Shown here: positions 30,798-41,111 of the stretch, in pieces
Numbering within the stretch: the stretch's first letter is position 1
How the letters are laid out: the number at the start of each line of letters is the position of its first letter
Source: Emiliania huxleyi CCMP1516
Taxonomy: Eukaryota > Haptophyta > Isochrysidales > Noelaerhabdaceae
Length of the DNA: 64,000 nt
NCBI RefSeq assembly: GCF_000372725.1
Contig: NW_005201318.1
Location: 266,305-330,304, forward strand
Direction: 5' to 3'
The notes under the pieces: model-generated
What the model was told of the DNA's origin: nothing
Databases searched by the model: none
What the model saw: the letters and a program-made list of their open reading frames with translations, nothing else
Program-made: the position numbers and the translations under genes

Positions 30798-32278
30798 TCA
30801 GTCGTAGCGCCCCCTCCTAACCCCCGGCCCGCCCTGCCCCTGCCCGCCCGGCGGCGCCCCCCCCGTGCCGCCGAGGCCCTGCTGCCCGCCGTAGCCCTGC
30901 TGAGGCGCGCCGAAGGGCGAGGAGAAGCCGGGCCGCGTGCCTGCCTGCGAAGGCATGTCGCTCCTTCCACCGCCCGGTCCGGGAGGCACACCTCCCCGGC
31001 CCTGTGGCTGCGCAGCACCCATGCCCGACTGGCCCTGGCTCGGCTGCTGCGGCATCCCTCTGCCGCCCTCCTTCATCTGCGCCGCCGCGCCCGAGAGTTT
31101 GTCGGTGACGCGCACGGCAAGGAAGAGCGCCGTGTACCTGATGCGTTGTGGTGGTACGGTCACGGCTGTGTGTGAGAGAGCTTCAAGAGGAGAGGGGCGG
31201 CGCGCTTTTCGTCGAGCAGCCGCAGCGCCGCGTTCGCCTCTGCAACCTTCATCGCTGCGTATTCGAGGTCGCCTTTGGCGCGGTGCCACGGACGTGTCAC
31301 ACGGACGGGCTACTGCTCAACCTGAGCGCGAGGTCGAGTCGTCACCCGGGAAGGCGGCGAGGGCAGGCAGCTTGCCGGCTGCGTTCATCCCCTTGATTGT
31401 CTCGTGAATGGCGAGCATGCCTAGCGAAGTGCCGGCCGACGCTTGAGGGAGGGCGCGCGTTGGTTCGGACGCGTGTCTCTCCGGGCGGTGGGCGACGCGG
31501 GCGCGCCGCGGTTGTCCTTTGGCAGCCCCGCGAGACGCTGGAAGAGCTCCTAACCGACATCCAACCCAAAGTGCTCTCAAAGTCCCAAGGTCTCGCGATG
31601 CGTTCGCGATGCGTGCGCGGCGAGCATTCCTTCTTTTCTGCAAACTTTGCGTCCGCGGCGAGCTTGCCCATCGTTTCGAGGTCGGCCGTCATGATGACCC
31701 GGGCAAGGTCGTCGGCCACCTCGCAGAGACAGCGAGGAACGCGTCACAATTTGCTCTGGTCAGCACGTAACTCTTGAGTTGGCGGGTGATGCGACGGGTG
31801 CTCGCTCTTGCTCACCCGGCTCTTCTGCAGGAGCGACTGACGCAGCTGGTCGCCCTCGTTCCAGTACATCGGCAGGTCGCCCAAAGGCCGGCTGTCCTCC
31901 GCCGTGATGAACTGGTACTTAGCCATCGCCTGCATCGCAGGCGAAAAATCCTGCGGGTGCTCCGCGATGAACTTGAAGGGCTCGTTCATAAACTCGACGT
32001 TGTCGTAGTACCTGTGGCGACGGCACTGTGCGGTGGAGGCGGCCGAGTGCAGACCGTAGGGCCTGTGGCGACGGCACTGTGCGGTGGAGGCGGCCGAGGG
32101 CAGAAGCTCCGGGCGTCGGCACCAGTCGTTGGGCCTGTCGGCTTGCATCAGTGCCGCTGGCGCGCGGTGGCCGCCGTTGGGCCTGTCGGCCTGCGTGAGC
32201 GACGCCGCGCGCGCCGGCAGGAGCGCGTCCACCGTGGCCACCAGGGCGAGAACCAGGGCGAGGAAGCCGAAGCTCATG
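30798..32278 (-). CDS. Unrecognised secreted or organelle-targeted protein, several exons
   Basis: Starts at 32278 with a hydrophobic leader (MYMSFGFLALVLALVATVDA). Likely coding blocks in order are NEPFKFIAEHPQDFSPAMQA with KYQFITAEDSRPLGDLPMYW (about 32000-31830); DDLARVIMTADLETMGKL (about 31720-31630); TSLGMLAIHETIKGMNAAGK (about 31430-31360); GDLEYAAMKVAEANAALRLL (about 31280-31210); and YTALFLAVRVTDKLSGAAAQ (about 31135-31070). The C-terminus is Gly/Gln/Pro-rich and ends VRRGRYD at 30798. Exon edges are not all fixed. After the leader, two ~55-bp tandem copies (about 32007-32107) contain a duplicated splice-acceptor-like CGCCACAG. No family was recognised; the repeated DL.....M...A pattern suggests helical segments. 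Thylakoid or ER lumen is possible. Confidence 0.5.
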
Positions 32279-32596
32279 TACATCTTGCCTTTGCGCCCCC
32301 GCGCGAGATTTTTTTGCTCGCCGAGTGCGTATCCTATGCGCGAGAGATCCCCTGTGCCCTGTGCCCAGCCCTCTCCGCGCCGCGATGCCCCCCACCCACC
32401 CACCCACCCACCCCCCCCCATCGCTTTTGGTCGCATTTGTTGTCTTCTTCGCTTTTGCAAAATCCTGCAAAGGTGGGGACGTGTCTAGCCTAGCTTGGCT
32501 TGGGGGGTTTATTTACTTACTGGAACGGGACCTTACAGCGTTTCAAATAAAAGAAAAAACTCCGCCTGCCCCCGGGGGGGTGGGGGGCATTGCCAC

Positions 32597-33403
32597 ATGG
32601 CGGATTGGGCAAACATCACTCCGGAGCTCCTCCGCGCGATCGCATGGGTGCTCACTCGTGAGATCGACAGCGGGCCGGCATTCAGCCGACAGAATGCGGC
32701 CGATGAGATGCAAGCGGGCGCTTGCGGTGCTGCATCGATGATGGCTGCATGCTGGTCGTGGAAGGTCGCTCTCGCCCGAGAGGGCGTGCGCGACCGCGCC
32801 ATTCGCGCCGCCCGCCGCTCCGCCATTTACCGGCAGGGGTGGGCAGCATTCATGCGCGAGATCGACTCGGGGGGCTGCTTCAGCTTCTCGGTCGGCTGCC
32901 TCAGATGCTTCCGGGTCTGCGACCCGCTGGAGTGCACGCACGCCATCATGACGGCTGTGCTCGCCGGGGAGGACGCGGTCGAGACGTGCCAGCGCATCGC
33001 GCAGGAGCACATCGACTGGGACTCTGGAGACTTTGGCCAGACATTTCCCGAGGACGACGGCGAGGAGGCGGAGGACGGGGCCCAGCACGTCGTCGCCAAC
33101 GCCATCATCGCCTCGATCTGCGGCGGATTCGCGACGACCAAGCTCGGCACCCTCGAGGAGAGCGTGATGGACAGCATCAACAAGTACTGCGCCAGCTCCT
33201 ATCTGCAGCCCACGCCCGGCGTCGCCCGCTTCCTCCTCTCGTGGCTCGACCAGAGGGACGGATGGCTGCGCTGCAGCATCGTCTTCGACACGCTGGCCAG
33301 CGACCAGCGCTTCAGGCCGCTGGTGGGCGCCGCGAGGTTCGCGGCGCTCGTGGCCGAGTGCAAGACCCGGATCGGGGGCTGGGCCGACTACAACGAGGAC
33401 TGA
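32597..33403 (+). CDS. F-box-like protein, 268 residues
   Basis: Intronless, starting at 32597. The first ~65 residues (MADWANITPELLRAIAWVLT ... ASMMAACWSWKVALA) fit an F-box: a hydrophobic LTPELL helix and a CW.W end. The family links targets to SCF ubiquitin ligases. The rest is helical, Cys-containing and rich in Asp/Glu (FPEDDGEEAEDG), and no known domain was recognised. An in-frame upstream extension (to 32495) is GC-rich and lacks conserved features. Confidence 0.55.
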   Translation: MADWANITPELLRAIAWVLTREIDSGPAFSRQNAADEMQAGACGAASMMAACWSWKVALAREGVRDRAIRAARRSAIYRQGWAAFMREIDSGGCFSFSVGCLRCFRVCDPLECTHAIMTAVLAGEDAVETCQRIAQEHIDWDSGDFGQTFPEDDGEEAEDGAQHVVANAIIASICGGFATTKLGTLEESVMDSINKYCASSYLQPTPGVARFLLSWLDQRDGWLRCSIVFDTLASDQRFRPLVGAARFAALVAECKTRIGGWADYNED

Positions 33404-33458
33404 CGCGAAAACGACGGGGGCGCAAAACGGTGACGCCGCAGGGGTTCTGCCGCTCTTC

Positions 33459-33740
33459 GAGTGGTCCCATCATGCAAGCGCTCGTGCCCCCGTTCGGCTG
33501 TTCTGAAGTTGCGTGCGACATTTGCGCGGCCGCCCGCGCGCGAAGCGGCGCAGCCGCAGTGCGCAGAGCCGGAGAGGGCGGCTCTATAAACAGACTGTAG
33601 AGGACCAGAGAAAGGACCGGACAGGCACGAGAGTAGCACAGGCGTCCGAATTCAGTATTCAGTGTCCAGCGCACCACCTTGGTCACACCTTTTCTGCGCC
33701 GCCCCCCGGCGCGAAGCCACCATAAAAAAGGGTAAAAAAA
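33459..33740 (+). repeat. Dispersed ~290-bp repeat, copy 1
   Basis: Begins GTGGTCCCATCATGCAAGCG and ends near GCGCGAAGCCACCATAAAAA. It matches 39044-39372 along its length with small indels. It includes GGCGGCTCTATAAACAG, a TATA-like core, and GTAGCACAGGCGTCC. It codes for nothing evident; it may be a terminal repeat or SINE/MITE-like element. Confidence 0.8.
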
Positions 33741-35199
33741 TTTTCCGCCACACGATGGCCATCACGCTCGCACCTGCCGACCGCCGCCACGACGGCAAGA
33801 CGCCTCTTCCGCCACCGCGGCGCCGACCACAGGCCAGCACTAAGCAGCTGCCGGCCACACCGGGCCGGATTTTGCGGTACCCGTCGCCGCACACTCCTGC
33901 GTCCACGCCGCTGTGACGTCTGGCGATGAGGCGCCGGCCGCCAAGCTTCATCGCCAATGTGGTCGCTCGCTGGTCCTCTCGGCTCGGCCACGCGTCGGAC
34001 CAGCTCGCACGAGCTCCAGACAGCCACCGGTCGCCACGCGCAAAGCGTACGGGTCACCGGCTCCCCGTTTAGCTCTCACGCTGGCCGGCGTAAAACTGTG
34101 CTGGCAGTTGTCAAGTCGTACCCGTCGCGTTTCGAAAGGGAGCCCTCGATCGACCCCTCTACATGCACCGCACCACCGCTCTCCACAGCTGCTACCGTGG
34201 ACATCAAGCTCCTCGACTCGATCTGCGGCTACGACGGCGCTCTAGCTGCTGGCTCTCGCGGGTGTCTGGCGACCCGCTCAGGCTTGCGAAACGGCCGGCC
34301 GCGGCGACGTGTTTCGAGCTCGGTGGTCTTCTCCGCGCGGCTGGGCCCGCTCCTATATGGGACTGATCCGCCCCCGCACTGGCCGGCTCGTCCGCCGTCC
34401 CTCCGGGATGTGAGGGGCCGTTGAGTCCCTCGGCCCGCGCGGAAGTGTCTCGGAAAGGCCTCGTGGAGCCGGACAGACGACGCAGCCGCGAAGGGCCCGA
34501 GGTGCTTCGCCGACGGTGAGGCGGGCTGTGGTTGGAGCCACCGGGCGGGAGGCGGGCATGGTCCACCAGCGGTATGGCTGCGAGCACGCTGGCCGGCTCC
34601 ACGGCACTGTGACCGCGCTGAAGCAGCCCTCGGCAAGGCCCCTGAGGCCGCCGGAGAGCCTAAAAGTGTGAGCGGGTGCGTATATAACGGGAAGGACAGT
34701 ACTCCCGAGCCGGCTAGGGCGTTGGAGCACCTATGAAATGGCGCCGATCCCGCATTTTCCCCGCAGCTTACTCGAACCCGCCGCCACCCGTACCTCGCTC
34801 CGAACCACGCCGGAGCAGCTCTGGTCGTGCTCGGGACGGGGGGAGGAAAGTTCGGGGCACAAGAGTGTCGAGTAAGGACGGAAGACGGTTCTGAAGAAGG
34901 ATGCGGGGGGAGAGCTGCGGTGCGTCCCCGCCCCCGCCCTCCACCGCCCCCTCCAGCCCCCCCTCCCACCTCAGGGTGCGCAACGAAGTCGTCTGGACGA
35001 GGAGGAGGGGCGGCCCCTCGCCGCGCGCGCACCGAAGCGCGCGCGAGGCGACCCGCAGCAGGCTGGCGAGGGAGGGAGGGGCGAGGGAGGTGCGGGCGGC
35101 GCAGAGGGAGGCGCCGGCTCCGACTCGGAGGAGGGCCGGCCGCTTGCCGCCAGGCGGCGGGGGGCGGCGGCGGGGAAGCCGCCACCGAAGGCAAACGCC
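33741..35199. other. GC-rich region without a clear gene
   Basis: Only weak coding hints (TAATVDIKLLDSICGYDG near 34190-34245, plus) and Pro/Gly-rich low-complexity frames on the minus strand beyond the stop of the beta-helix gene. Those could be extra unspliced 3' exons of that gene. Confidence 0.35.
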
Positions 35200-37481
35200 T
35201 CACCGGAGAGCGGCGGCGGCGAGGAGGTGGAGGCAGCCGGGGCGGCTGAGGCAGCCGGGGCGGAGGCTGCCGGCGCGGCGGAGAAGTGGGGCAGAGATGG
35301 CTGGGGCGGAGGAGGGCGAGGAGGAGGGCGAGGCGGAGAGCGAGGTGGCGAGCCGGCAGGAGGTTGCACCACCAGAGGCACAGCTGCCCAAGCGGCAGTC
35401 CCAGTCTATCTCCGCGTTCAGGGTCCGTATCGTGACACCGTCGTTGCCGGTGAAGGAGGCGTCGCTGATCGAGGAGGGCGAGCTTTCCAGGTGAAGCACC
35501 GAGGCTGAGTAGGCCGCTCTGTTGTCGATGAAGTCGACACCCGCAATGGAGAGGGAGATGCTGTACAACGCGTAGACGACGCCACCGCGACTGTGTCCCG
35601 GGGACTGCGGTTGCGAGGAGAGAGCGGGTGAGGCAGCCGTGGCCCCCTCTCTATCTCTCGCTCCGCTACCGTGCGTCGCTGCTGGAGTGCGGCTAGCTCT
35701 ACGCGGCGCACCCCGACAGCCGAGCAGCCCGTCATGGTCGAGCCGATTATCGAGACCGCACCCCTGTTTTGCGCGTAGACGACGCCGCCGTGCTGCGGTT
35801 GTGAGGAGAGAGCGGGGTGAGGCAGCCGTGGCCCTCTCCATCTCTCGCCCCGCCGCCGTGCGGCGCTGCAGGGGTGCGGCTAGCTCCACGCGGCGCACCG
35901 CGCCAGCCGAGCAGCTCGTCACGGTCGAGCCGATTATCGAGACCGCAGCGCGGTTCCGATACGCGTAGACGACGCCACCGTTCTGCGGTTGCGAGGAGAG
36001 AGCGGGGTGAGGCAGCCGTGGCCCTCTATCTCTCGCCCCGCTGCCGTGCGGCGCTGCTGGAGTGCTGCTCGCTCTACGCGGCGCACATAGACAGCAGAGC
36101 AGTCTCTGACCGTCGAGTCGATGATCTCGACGTCGCCTGCCTGGTTAGCGTACACAACGCCGCCGTCGTTCGCCCTCCCGTTGACGAGGGTCAGCCCCCG
36201 CAGGGTGAGGCTGCAGCCGCCCACGAGGGAAAAGAGCCCGGTCTGTTCCTGGCCGTCGAGCGTCGCGCCCTCGCCGCTGCTCGCGACGGTCACCTTGATG
36301 GTGGAGGCGCAGCTGATCTGGCTGCCCAGCTTGAAGTCCGCACTGGGCGGCAGGTAGATTGAGACGTCGGCTTGCGATATAGCAGCCTCCTCGATCAGGT
36401 TGCGGAGCTCGGCCTCGCTCTCCGCGGCGACAAAGCCGGTCAAGAGCGGCGGCAGAGGCGGTGGCGGTGACAGAGGCGGCGGCGGCGGCGAAAAGGGTGG
36501 CGACGGCGACACAACGTTCCAGATCCGAACACCCTTCATCGATCCGGTGAAGTACTCGTTGCCGTACGTCTTCCCGACGCAAAAGTTGACGTTGGACGCC
36601 GCGGCGCCGCCCGTCGTCGTGTCGGTCGCGACGGTGACGCCATCAATGGAGAGCTTCCGCGTCGTGCCGTCAAACTCGGCGGTGACGTGGTGCCAGCTGC
36701 CGTCGAGGAGAGCACTGCTGGCGCTCGACCGCAGGTCGGCGCTCCACCAGTAGTTTTTGATGCGCTGGCACCCATCATCGAGGCGGAAAGCATTGACAGA
36801 GTTGGCGGTGCCGTAATTGCCCCAGCCGACGATCCCGCCATTGTTGGAGCAGGCGGCGCTGGCCGGCTTGATGTCCGCCTCGATGGCATACGGTTCAGTG
36901 CCCGTGGGCAGCGCGGCAGACGATCCCTCGCTCGCGTAGTAGCACGTGCTGCCGTCGAGCGTGAACTCCTCCAAAGCCTCAAAGACCGGTTGCAGCGGCG
37001 ACGGCGAGGCGGAGGGAGGCGGCGGCGACGGCGAGGCGGAGGGAGGAGGCGGCGACGGTGGCAGTGGCTCCGACTGCGGCGGCAGTGGCTCCGGCTGCGG
37101 TGGCAGTGGCTCCGGCTGCGGCGGCAGTGGCTCCGGCTGCGGCGGCAGTGGCTCCGGCTGCGGTGGCAGTGGCTCCGGCTGCGGCGGCAGTGGCTCCGGC
37201 TGCGGCGGCAGTGGCTCCGGCTGCGGCGGCAGTGGCTCCGCGGCGGCGACAAAGCCGGGGGCGATTGGCGGCGAAGGGGGCGGCGGAGGGGGTGGAGGCG
37301 GCGGCAACGACGGCGGCGGCGGTGGCGGAGGCGTCGACTGCGGTGGAAGCGGCGGAAGCGTCGGGGGCGGCGGCAGTGGCTCCGGCTGCGGCGGAAGTGG
37401 CTGCGGCTGCGGCGGAACGGTCGCCGCGGCCAAGATGCTCGCGAAGATCATGAGAAGAGGTGGCTGTCGCAAGGCCGCCAT
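35200..37481 (-). CDS. Secreted proline-rich LamG and beta-helix protein
   Basis: About 654 residues. Exons are 36087-37481, 35899-35982, 35712-35792 and 35200-35604. It opens with a signal peptide (MAALRQPPLLMIFASILAAA), then a Pro-rich stretch with the unit PPQPEPL repeated about ten times. A laminin-G/concanavalin-like domain follows (CYYASEGSSAALPTG ... SADLRSS ... LLDGSWHHVTAEFDGTTRKL ... YFTGSMKGVRIWN), then a second Pro linker and a right-handed beta-helix (pectin-lyase-like fold): GLTLVNGRANDGGVVYANQA, GGVVYAYRNRAAVSIIGST, GGVVYAQNRGAVSIIGST, GGVVYALYSISLSIAGV. Each of the last coils sits on its own exon between near-identical introns. The C-terminus is Pro/Ser-rich and may splice further. 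Likely a cell-surface or matrix protein; ligand unknown. Confidence 0.75.
35605..36086 (-). repeat. Tandem exon-plus-intron duplications
   Basis: Three introns (36086-35983, 35898-35793, 35711-35605; 104, 106 and 107 bases) are near-identical: each starts GTGCGCCGCGT and ends CCTC(G/A)CAACCGCAG. They alternate with near-identical 84- and 81-base exons, so a unit of about 187 bp has been duplicated with its splice sites. All phases are 0. Confidence 0.85.
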
Positions 37482-38654
37482 TTCCGGGGGGGGTGCCCGT
37501 CGAAGCCCGTCGACAACGAAATGTGGCGGCCTTCTCACACAATCCTATTCCTATGATTCCTCTTCGAATATTCTGATTCCGATTTCCCCCATCGGCATCG
37601 CTCTCACTACGCGTGTGTCTTGTGAGCTTGTTTGAGTTTGTGTCTGTGTGCCGCTCGAGCGTGTCGTCATCAATAATCTGTCTTGCGTCCACACATACCG
37701 CGCGCCCCCCGTGCCCAGTGCTGCTGCGCGAGGGGATTGGGAGAGATTTTTATTAACCAACAATTCATTGCGAGAATCCGCATTAAATTCTTTTTCGGAC
37801 AAAGAGCGAGTTGCGTTGTAAAATTCTTTTCTCGCACAACACTGGGCACGGGACTGGCGCGCACTGGCACTAACACGTTGTAAAAATCTTTTCATTGGCC
37901 TCCGGGGAAACTGCGCTCTGCGGGATCGGTCCCATTACCCGTGGGGCCCGGGACCCGGCGGCGAAAGTTTGGTCCCGTTCGGCCACACGGACGTTAGCGG
38001 CTGTGGTTTCGGCCTGCACCCTCTCACGGCTCCGAGAGGGGCGCGAGAGGCCGGAGACAGGTCCACCTTGGCGCTCGCGTCGAGCTGCGAGGCCGGATCC
38101 GAGGCCGCCAGGCCGTTGGTAGCATCAGATGGAACACCCGCGCAGCCGATTTTTATACGCGAAAAGTACCCGACGGACTCACGAGGGCACACACTCGGCG
38201 GTCTCGCGACAGAGTAGACGGCTCACGGGGAGGAAAGAACAGAAGCTAAGGATGGGGACGCGGTTAGGGGTGTGCCGTCTTCGAGTCTGGCGGCTCGCGC
38301 TCGGCCGGGACCAACGCTCGAGCCTCCGCCCCTCGGACGGGATCCGGAGAGCGCGCGTACCACCCGGCGTCGGCGAGCTGCGGAGCTGGCGGGAGCGGCA
38401 CGACCGACGGCAGCGACGCGGGAGACCGGTGCGGTCGCAGCGCTGCAGAGTTGCAGCACCACGACCGCATCGACTGAGCGCATCGGCATGCCGCATGCGC
38501 GAGAGGAGGGTGTGCGGGTGCATGCCCGGGCCGTGAGGGCTGGCTGAAGCGCCGCTCGGGCGGCCGCAATCATCAATCATGACTTTGAATGAAGCGGCCT
38601 CGTTCACAACTCTCAAGAACCACCTTAATGATTAAAGCATTTAACCCAAACGGG
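37482..38654. other. Intergenic, no convincing gene
   Basis: Contains a copy of a dispersed block reading ACAACACTGGGCACGGGACT (about 37838-37857) that also occurs near 17078-17103 and, less well, near 4395-4420. Confidence 0.45.
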
Positions 38655-39030
38655 CGAGAGCGACGGCGAGTCGCCGCTAGCACGAACGGACACGAGCAAG
38701 TCGTCGAGATGCCGCTGCGGGCACGGCGCTGAGGTTACACTGAGGAGGAGAGACGGGCGGCTTCGGCGCCTCCTAGTCCTGCACAGAAGAGGCGCCGGCA
38801 GGACGTTGGAGAAGAGCGGTAGAGGCGGAGCGGCTGGCGGCGGAAAAGAGCGTGAAGAGGCGCGCACGCGCACGCTCACAAAGCAAAAAGGCTCCACAGA
38901 GCGCAAGAAAAGCAAAAAGCCTGCACAGAGCGCAAGAAAAGCAAAAAGGCTGCACAGAGCGCAAGAAAAGGATTTCCCCACAGGGACTCGAACTTATGAC
39001 ACTATCAAGAGGAGACCAGCAGTGGTACAT
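38655..39030. repeat. Local repeat unit, copy 1 (empty-site copy) with truncated tRNA tail
   Basis: Shares GCTAGCACGAACGGACACGA and GGCTTCGGCGCCTCCTAGTC with 39430-39538, and GCAGGACGTTGGAGAAGA onwards with 40660-40790. Here the sequence is continuous (CACAGAAGAGGCGCC, 38783-38797), whereas in the other copy it is split by the 1.1-kb element. It contains three tandem ~29-base units (GCTGCACAGAGCGCAAGAAA, 38880-38965) and ends with GGATTTCCCCACAGGGACTC, the 3' end of the tRNA-Glu found intact at 41040. Confidence 0.8.
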
Positions 39031-39043
39031 GTACGTCTGAGGA

Positions 39044-39372
39044 GTGGTCCCATCATGCAAGCGCTCGTGCCCCCGTTCGGCTGTTCTGATCTTCTGAAGT
39101 TGCGTGCGACGTTTGCGCGGCCCGCGCGCGAAGCGGCGCAGCCGCAGTGCCGAAGCGGCGCAGCCGCCCCGCAGTGCGCAGAGCCGGAGAGGGCGGCTCT
39201 ATAAACAGAGTGTAGAGAACCAGCGAGAAAGGACCGGACACAGGCACGAGGGTTCAGAGTAGCACAGGCGTCCACGAATTCAGTATTAAGTGTCCAGCGC
39301 GCCACCTTCGACCTTGGTTCTGCACCTTCTTCTGCGCTCGCCCCCGGCGCGAAGACACCATCAAAAAGCATA
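39044..39372 (+). repeat. Dispersed ~290-bp repeat, copy 2
   Basis: Second copy of 33459-33740, again with GGCGGCTCTATAAACAG. It has a small internal duplication of GCGAAGCGGCGCAGCCGC. It sits directly after the truncated tRNA-derived segment. Confidence 0.8.
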
Positions 39373-39538
39373 AACAACACAGGCGAGTGAGCGACGCGCC
39401 GACGGGCGCACCCGCTCGGCGAGTCGCCCGCTAGCACGAACGGACACGAGCAAGTCGTCGAGATGCGGTGCGGCGGCACGGCGCTGAGGAGGAGAGACGG
39501 GCGGCTTCGGCGCCTCCTAGTCCTGCACAGAAGAGAGG

Positions 39539-40644
39539 CCTGAGCCCTGGCTGTCAGGCTGTCAGGTGCTGTCAGGTGATCTGTCGGGCTGTCGGGCAGC
39601 TGTCAGGCACTGTCAGGTGCCTCTGTCAGACCAGCTGTCGGGTGCTGTCAGTGCTGTCAGGTGCTGTCGGGTGCGTGTCTGACATCAGAGGGGCTCTGTA
39701 GCTGTCGGGTGCTGTCGGAGCTGTCGGGTGTTGCTGTCAGACGCTGTCGGAGCTGTCAGAGCTCTGTCAGGCTGCTGCTGCTGTCAGACGTTGGGCTGTT
39801 GCTGTCAGGTGCTGTCAGGTGGTGCTGTCGGGGTGCTGTCAGGCTCTGACACACACCAGCCACACTTATGACACTATCAAGAGGAGACCAGCAGGACTCT
39901 ACTGCACACATACTCTAAGTCTCTACTCTGCCTCCGGTCCCACCATCTTCTTCATGGTGGACGTCACCATCTTCTTGTCTGCCGCACTGAGAGAATAGCA
40001 GAGAGGCAGGCTGGAGTGCTTCTTCAGGTACACCTTGCTGATGATCTGGTAGTTGCTTGCCCAGCGGAAGGCCTCCCCATCGTTGTCGCTCGTCAGCTTG
40101 TAGTACTTGCACGCTCTGTTCTGGTAGCGCGGGCCGTCTGGGGGGGTCCCGTCACCCTTTTCACCTCACGGTACCACCGGAGGATAAAGAGGCCCTCGGG
40201 GTCGTTGATGAAGACCCCGTTGCTGCGCTGCTCCGCAGAGGTGGGGCGGGAGGGTTGAGACAGAGACCCTAGGAGAGACCCATGACCATCCCATGAGCAT
40301 GACTACATGTCTTTGCGTGTAATAGTTTTGTTATACCCTCATGGGGCAGAAGAAAGAGGCTGCACGGCCTGTGTACGGTCTGTGCTGCTGTCGGGCTGGT
40401 CGGGCTGTCGGGCTGTCAGCGCTGCTGTCAGACCACTGTGTGCTGTCGGGCTGTCGGGCAGCTGTCAGGCTGTCACGTTACTCGTTAGGGCCTGACAGCG
40501 ACGGAGCCCCTCTGATGTCAGACTCTGCTGTCAGGCTGTCAGATACGTGCTGTTAGCAGAGAAGTGCTGTCAACGCTGTCAGGCTGTCGGGCACTGTCAG
40601 GCGCTGTCCGGGGTTTGCTGTCAGGCTGTCAGACCAGGGCTCAG
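39539..40644. mobile_element. 1.1-kb DNA element with CTGTCRGG subterminal repeats
   Basis: Ends are inverted (CCTGAGCCCTGG left, CCAGGGCTCAG right) and flanked by the 7-bp direct repeat AGAGAGG (39532-39538 and 40645-40651). Both ends hold many CTGTCAGG/CTGTCGGG units. A second internal inverted pair, GTCTGACATCAGAGGGGCTC (near 39676) and its complement (near 40520), lies further in. The related empty site is present at 38783-38797. It carries a minus-strand coding fragment. The superfamily is uncertain; the 7-bp duplication is compatible with several cut-and-paste groups. Confidence 0.75.
39923..40260 (-). pseudogene. Protein-coding fragment inside the 1.1-kb element, unrecognised
   Basis: The minus strand reads NGVFINDPEGLFILRWYREV (about 40215-40156). 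After a one-base shift in a run of seven Gs (40140-40146) it continues YQNRACKYYKLTSDNDGEAF and then about 45 more residues ending KKMVGPEAE at the stop at 39923. There is no upstream ATG; the frame is open back to a stop near 40310. It is clearly protein-like, but no family was recognised. It may be a captured host exon or the end of an element-encoded protein. Confidence 0.55.
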
Positions 40645-40651
40645 AGAGAGG

Positions 40652-41039
40652 CGCCTGCAGGACGTTGGAGAAGATTGGGAGAAGGCGGACGCAGGCGGGC
40701 AGCGGTACAGCGGTAGAGCCGGAGCGGCTGGCGGCGGAAAAGGGGGCGTGAGGGCTGGCGCGCGCGCGATCAGAGATTTTTAGGAGCCAACAAGAAATCT
40801 GGCACTGACAGTGATTTGGGCTCGGCAGCTTGTCGACTACCAGCCGAAGCCGGAGTCGGAACCGTACTCGAGTAGCCGAGATGGTCGTCGTACGTCGAGG
40901 GTGTCGAAAATGTCATTCGCCGCGCTAGTAGAGCCGGAGCCGCATGAGTCTTGGTCGGAGGAGGACTCTTCCGGGAGCGAGCAACGAGGCAAGTGCTGAG
41001 ATGTCGCAATAAGTAGCGACATCGCAACAAAAATAGGAT
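40652..41039 (+). other. Continuation of the split repeat unit, with a short acidic open frame
   Basis: 40652-40790 resumes the sequence interrupted by the 1.1-kb element. A small plus-strand frame (40811-40999) ends ALVEPEPHESWSEEDSSG and may or may not be expressed. GATGTCGC...GCGACATC near 41000-41027 forms a small hairpin just before the tRNA 3' end. Confidence 0.35.
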
Positions 41040-41111
41040 TTCCCCACAGGGACTCGAACCCTGGTCTTTCGGGTGAGAGCCGAATATCCTAACCAACTAG
41101 ACTATAGGGAA
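41040..41111 (-). tRNA. tRNA-Glu (anticodon CTC)
   Basis: 72 bases on the minus strand. The acceptor stem TTCCCTA pairs with TGGGGAA (one G-U pair). The D arm contains AGTCTAGTTGGTTAGGA, the anticodon stem-loop is TTCGG-CTCTCAC-CCGAA with CTC at the anticodon, and the T arm contains GGTTCGAGTCC. There is no intron. CCA is not encoded, as expected of a nuclear tRNA. It sits in a duplicated segment; the other copy (near 38966) keeps only the 3' end. Confidence 0.92.

Noticed and set aside
32495-32596. Upstream extension of the F-box-like gene start
   Set aside because: The 34 extra residues are low-complexity and the ATG at 32597 begins directly at the domain.
34229-35203. Minus-strand 324-residue frame
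   Set aside because: Arg/Pro/Ser-rich with no domain, start context or conserved block; GC-driven.
38964-38990. A second tRNA gene
   Set aside because: Only the 3' T-arm and acceptor strand remain; the anticodon arm and 5' half are absent.
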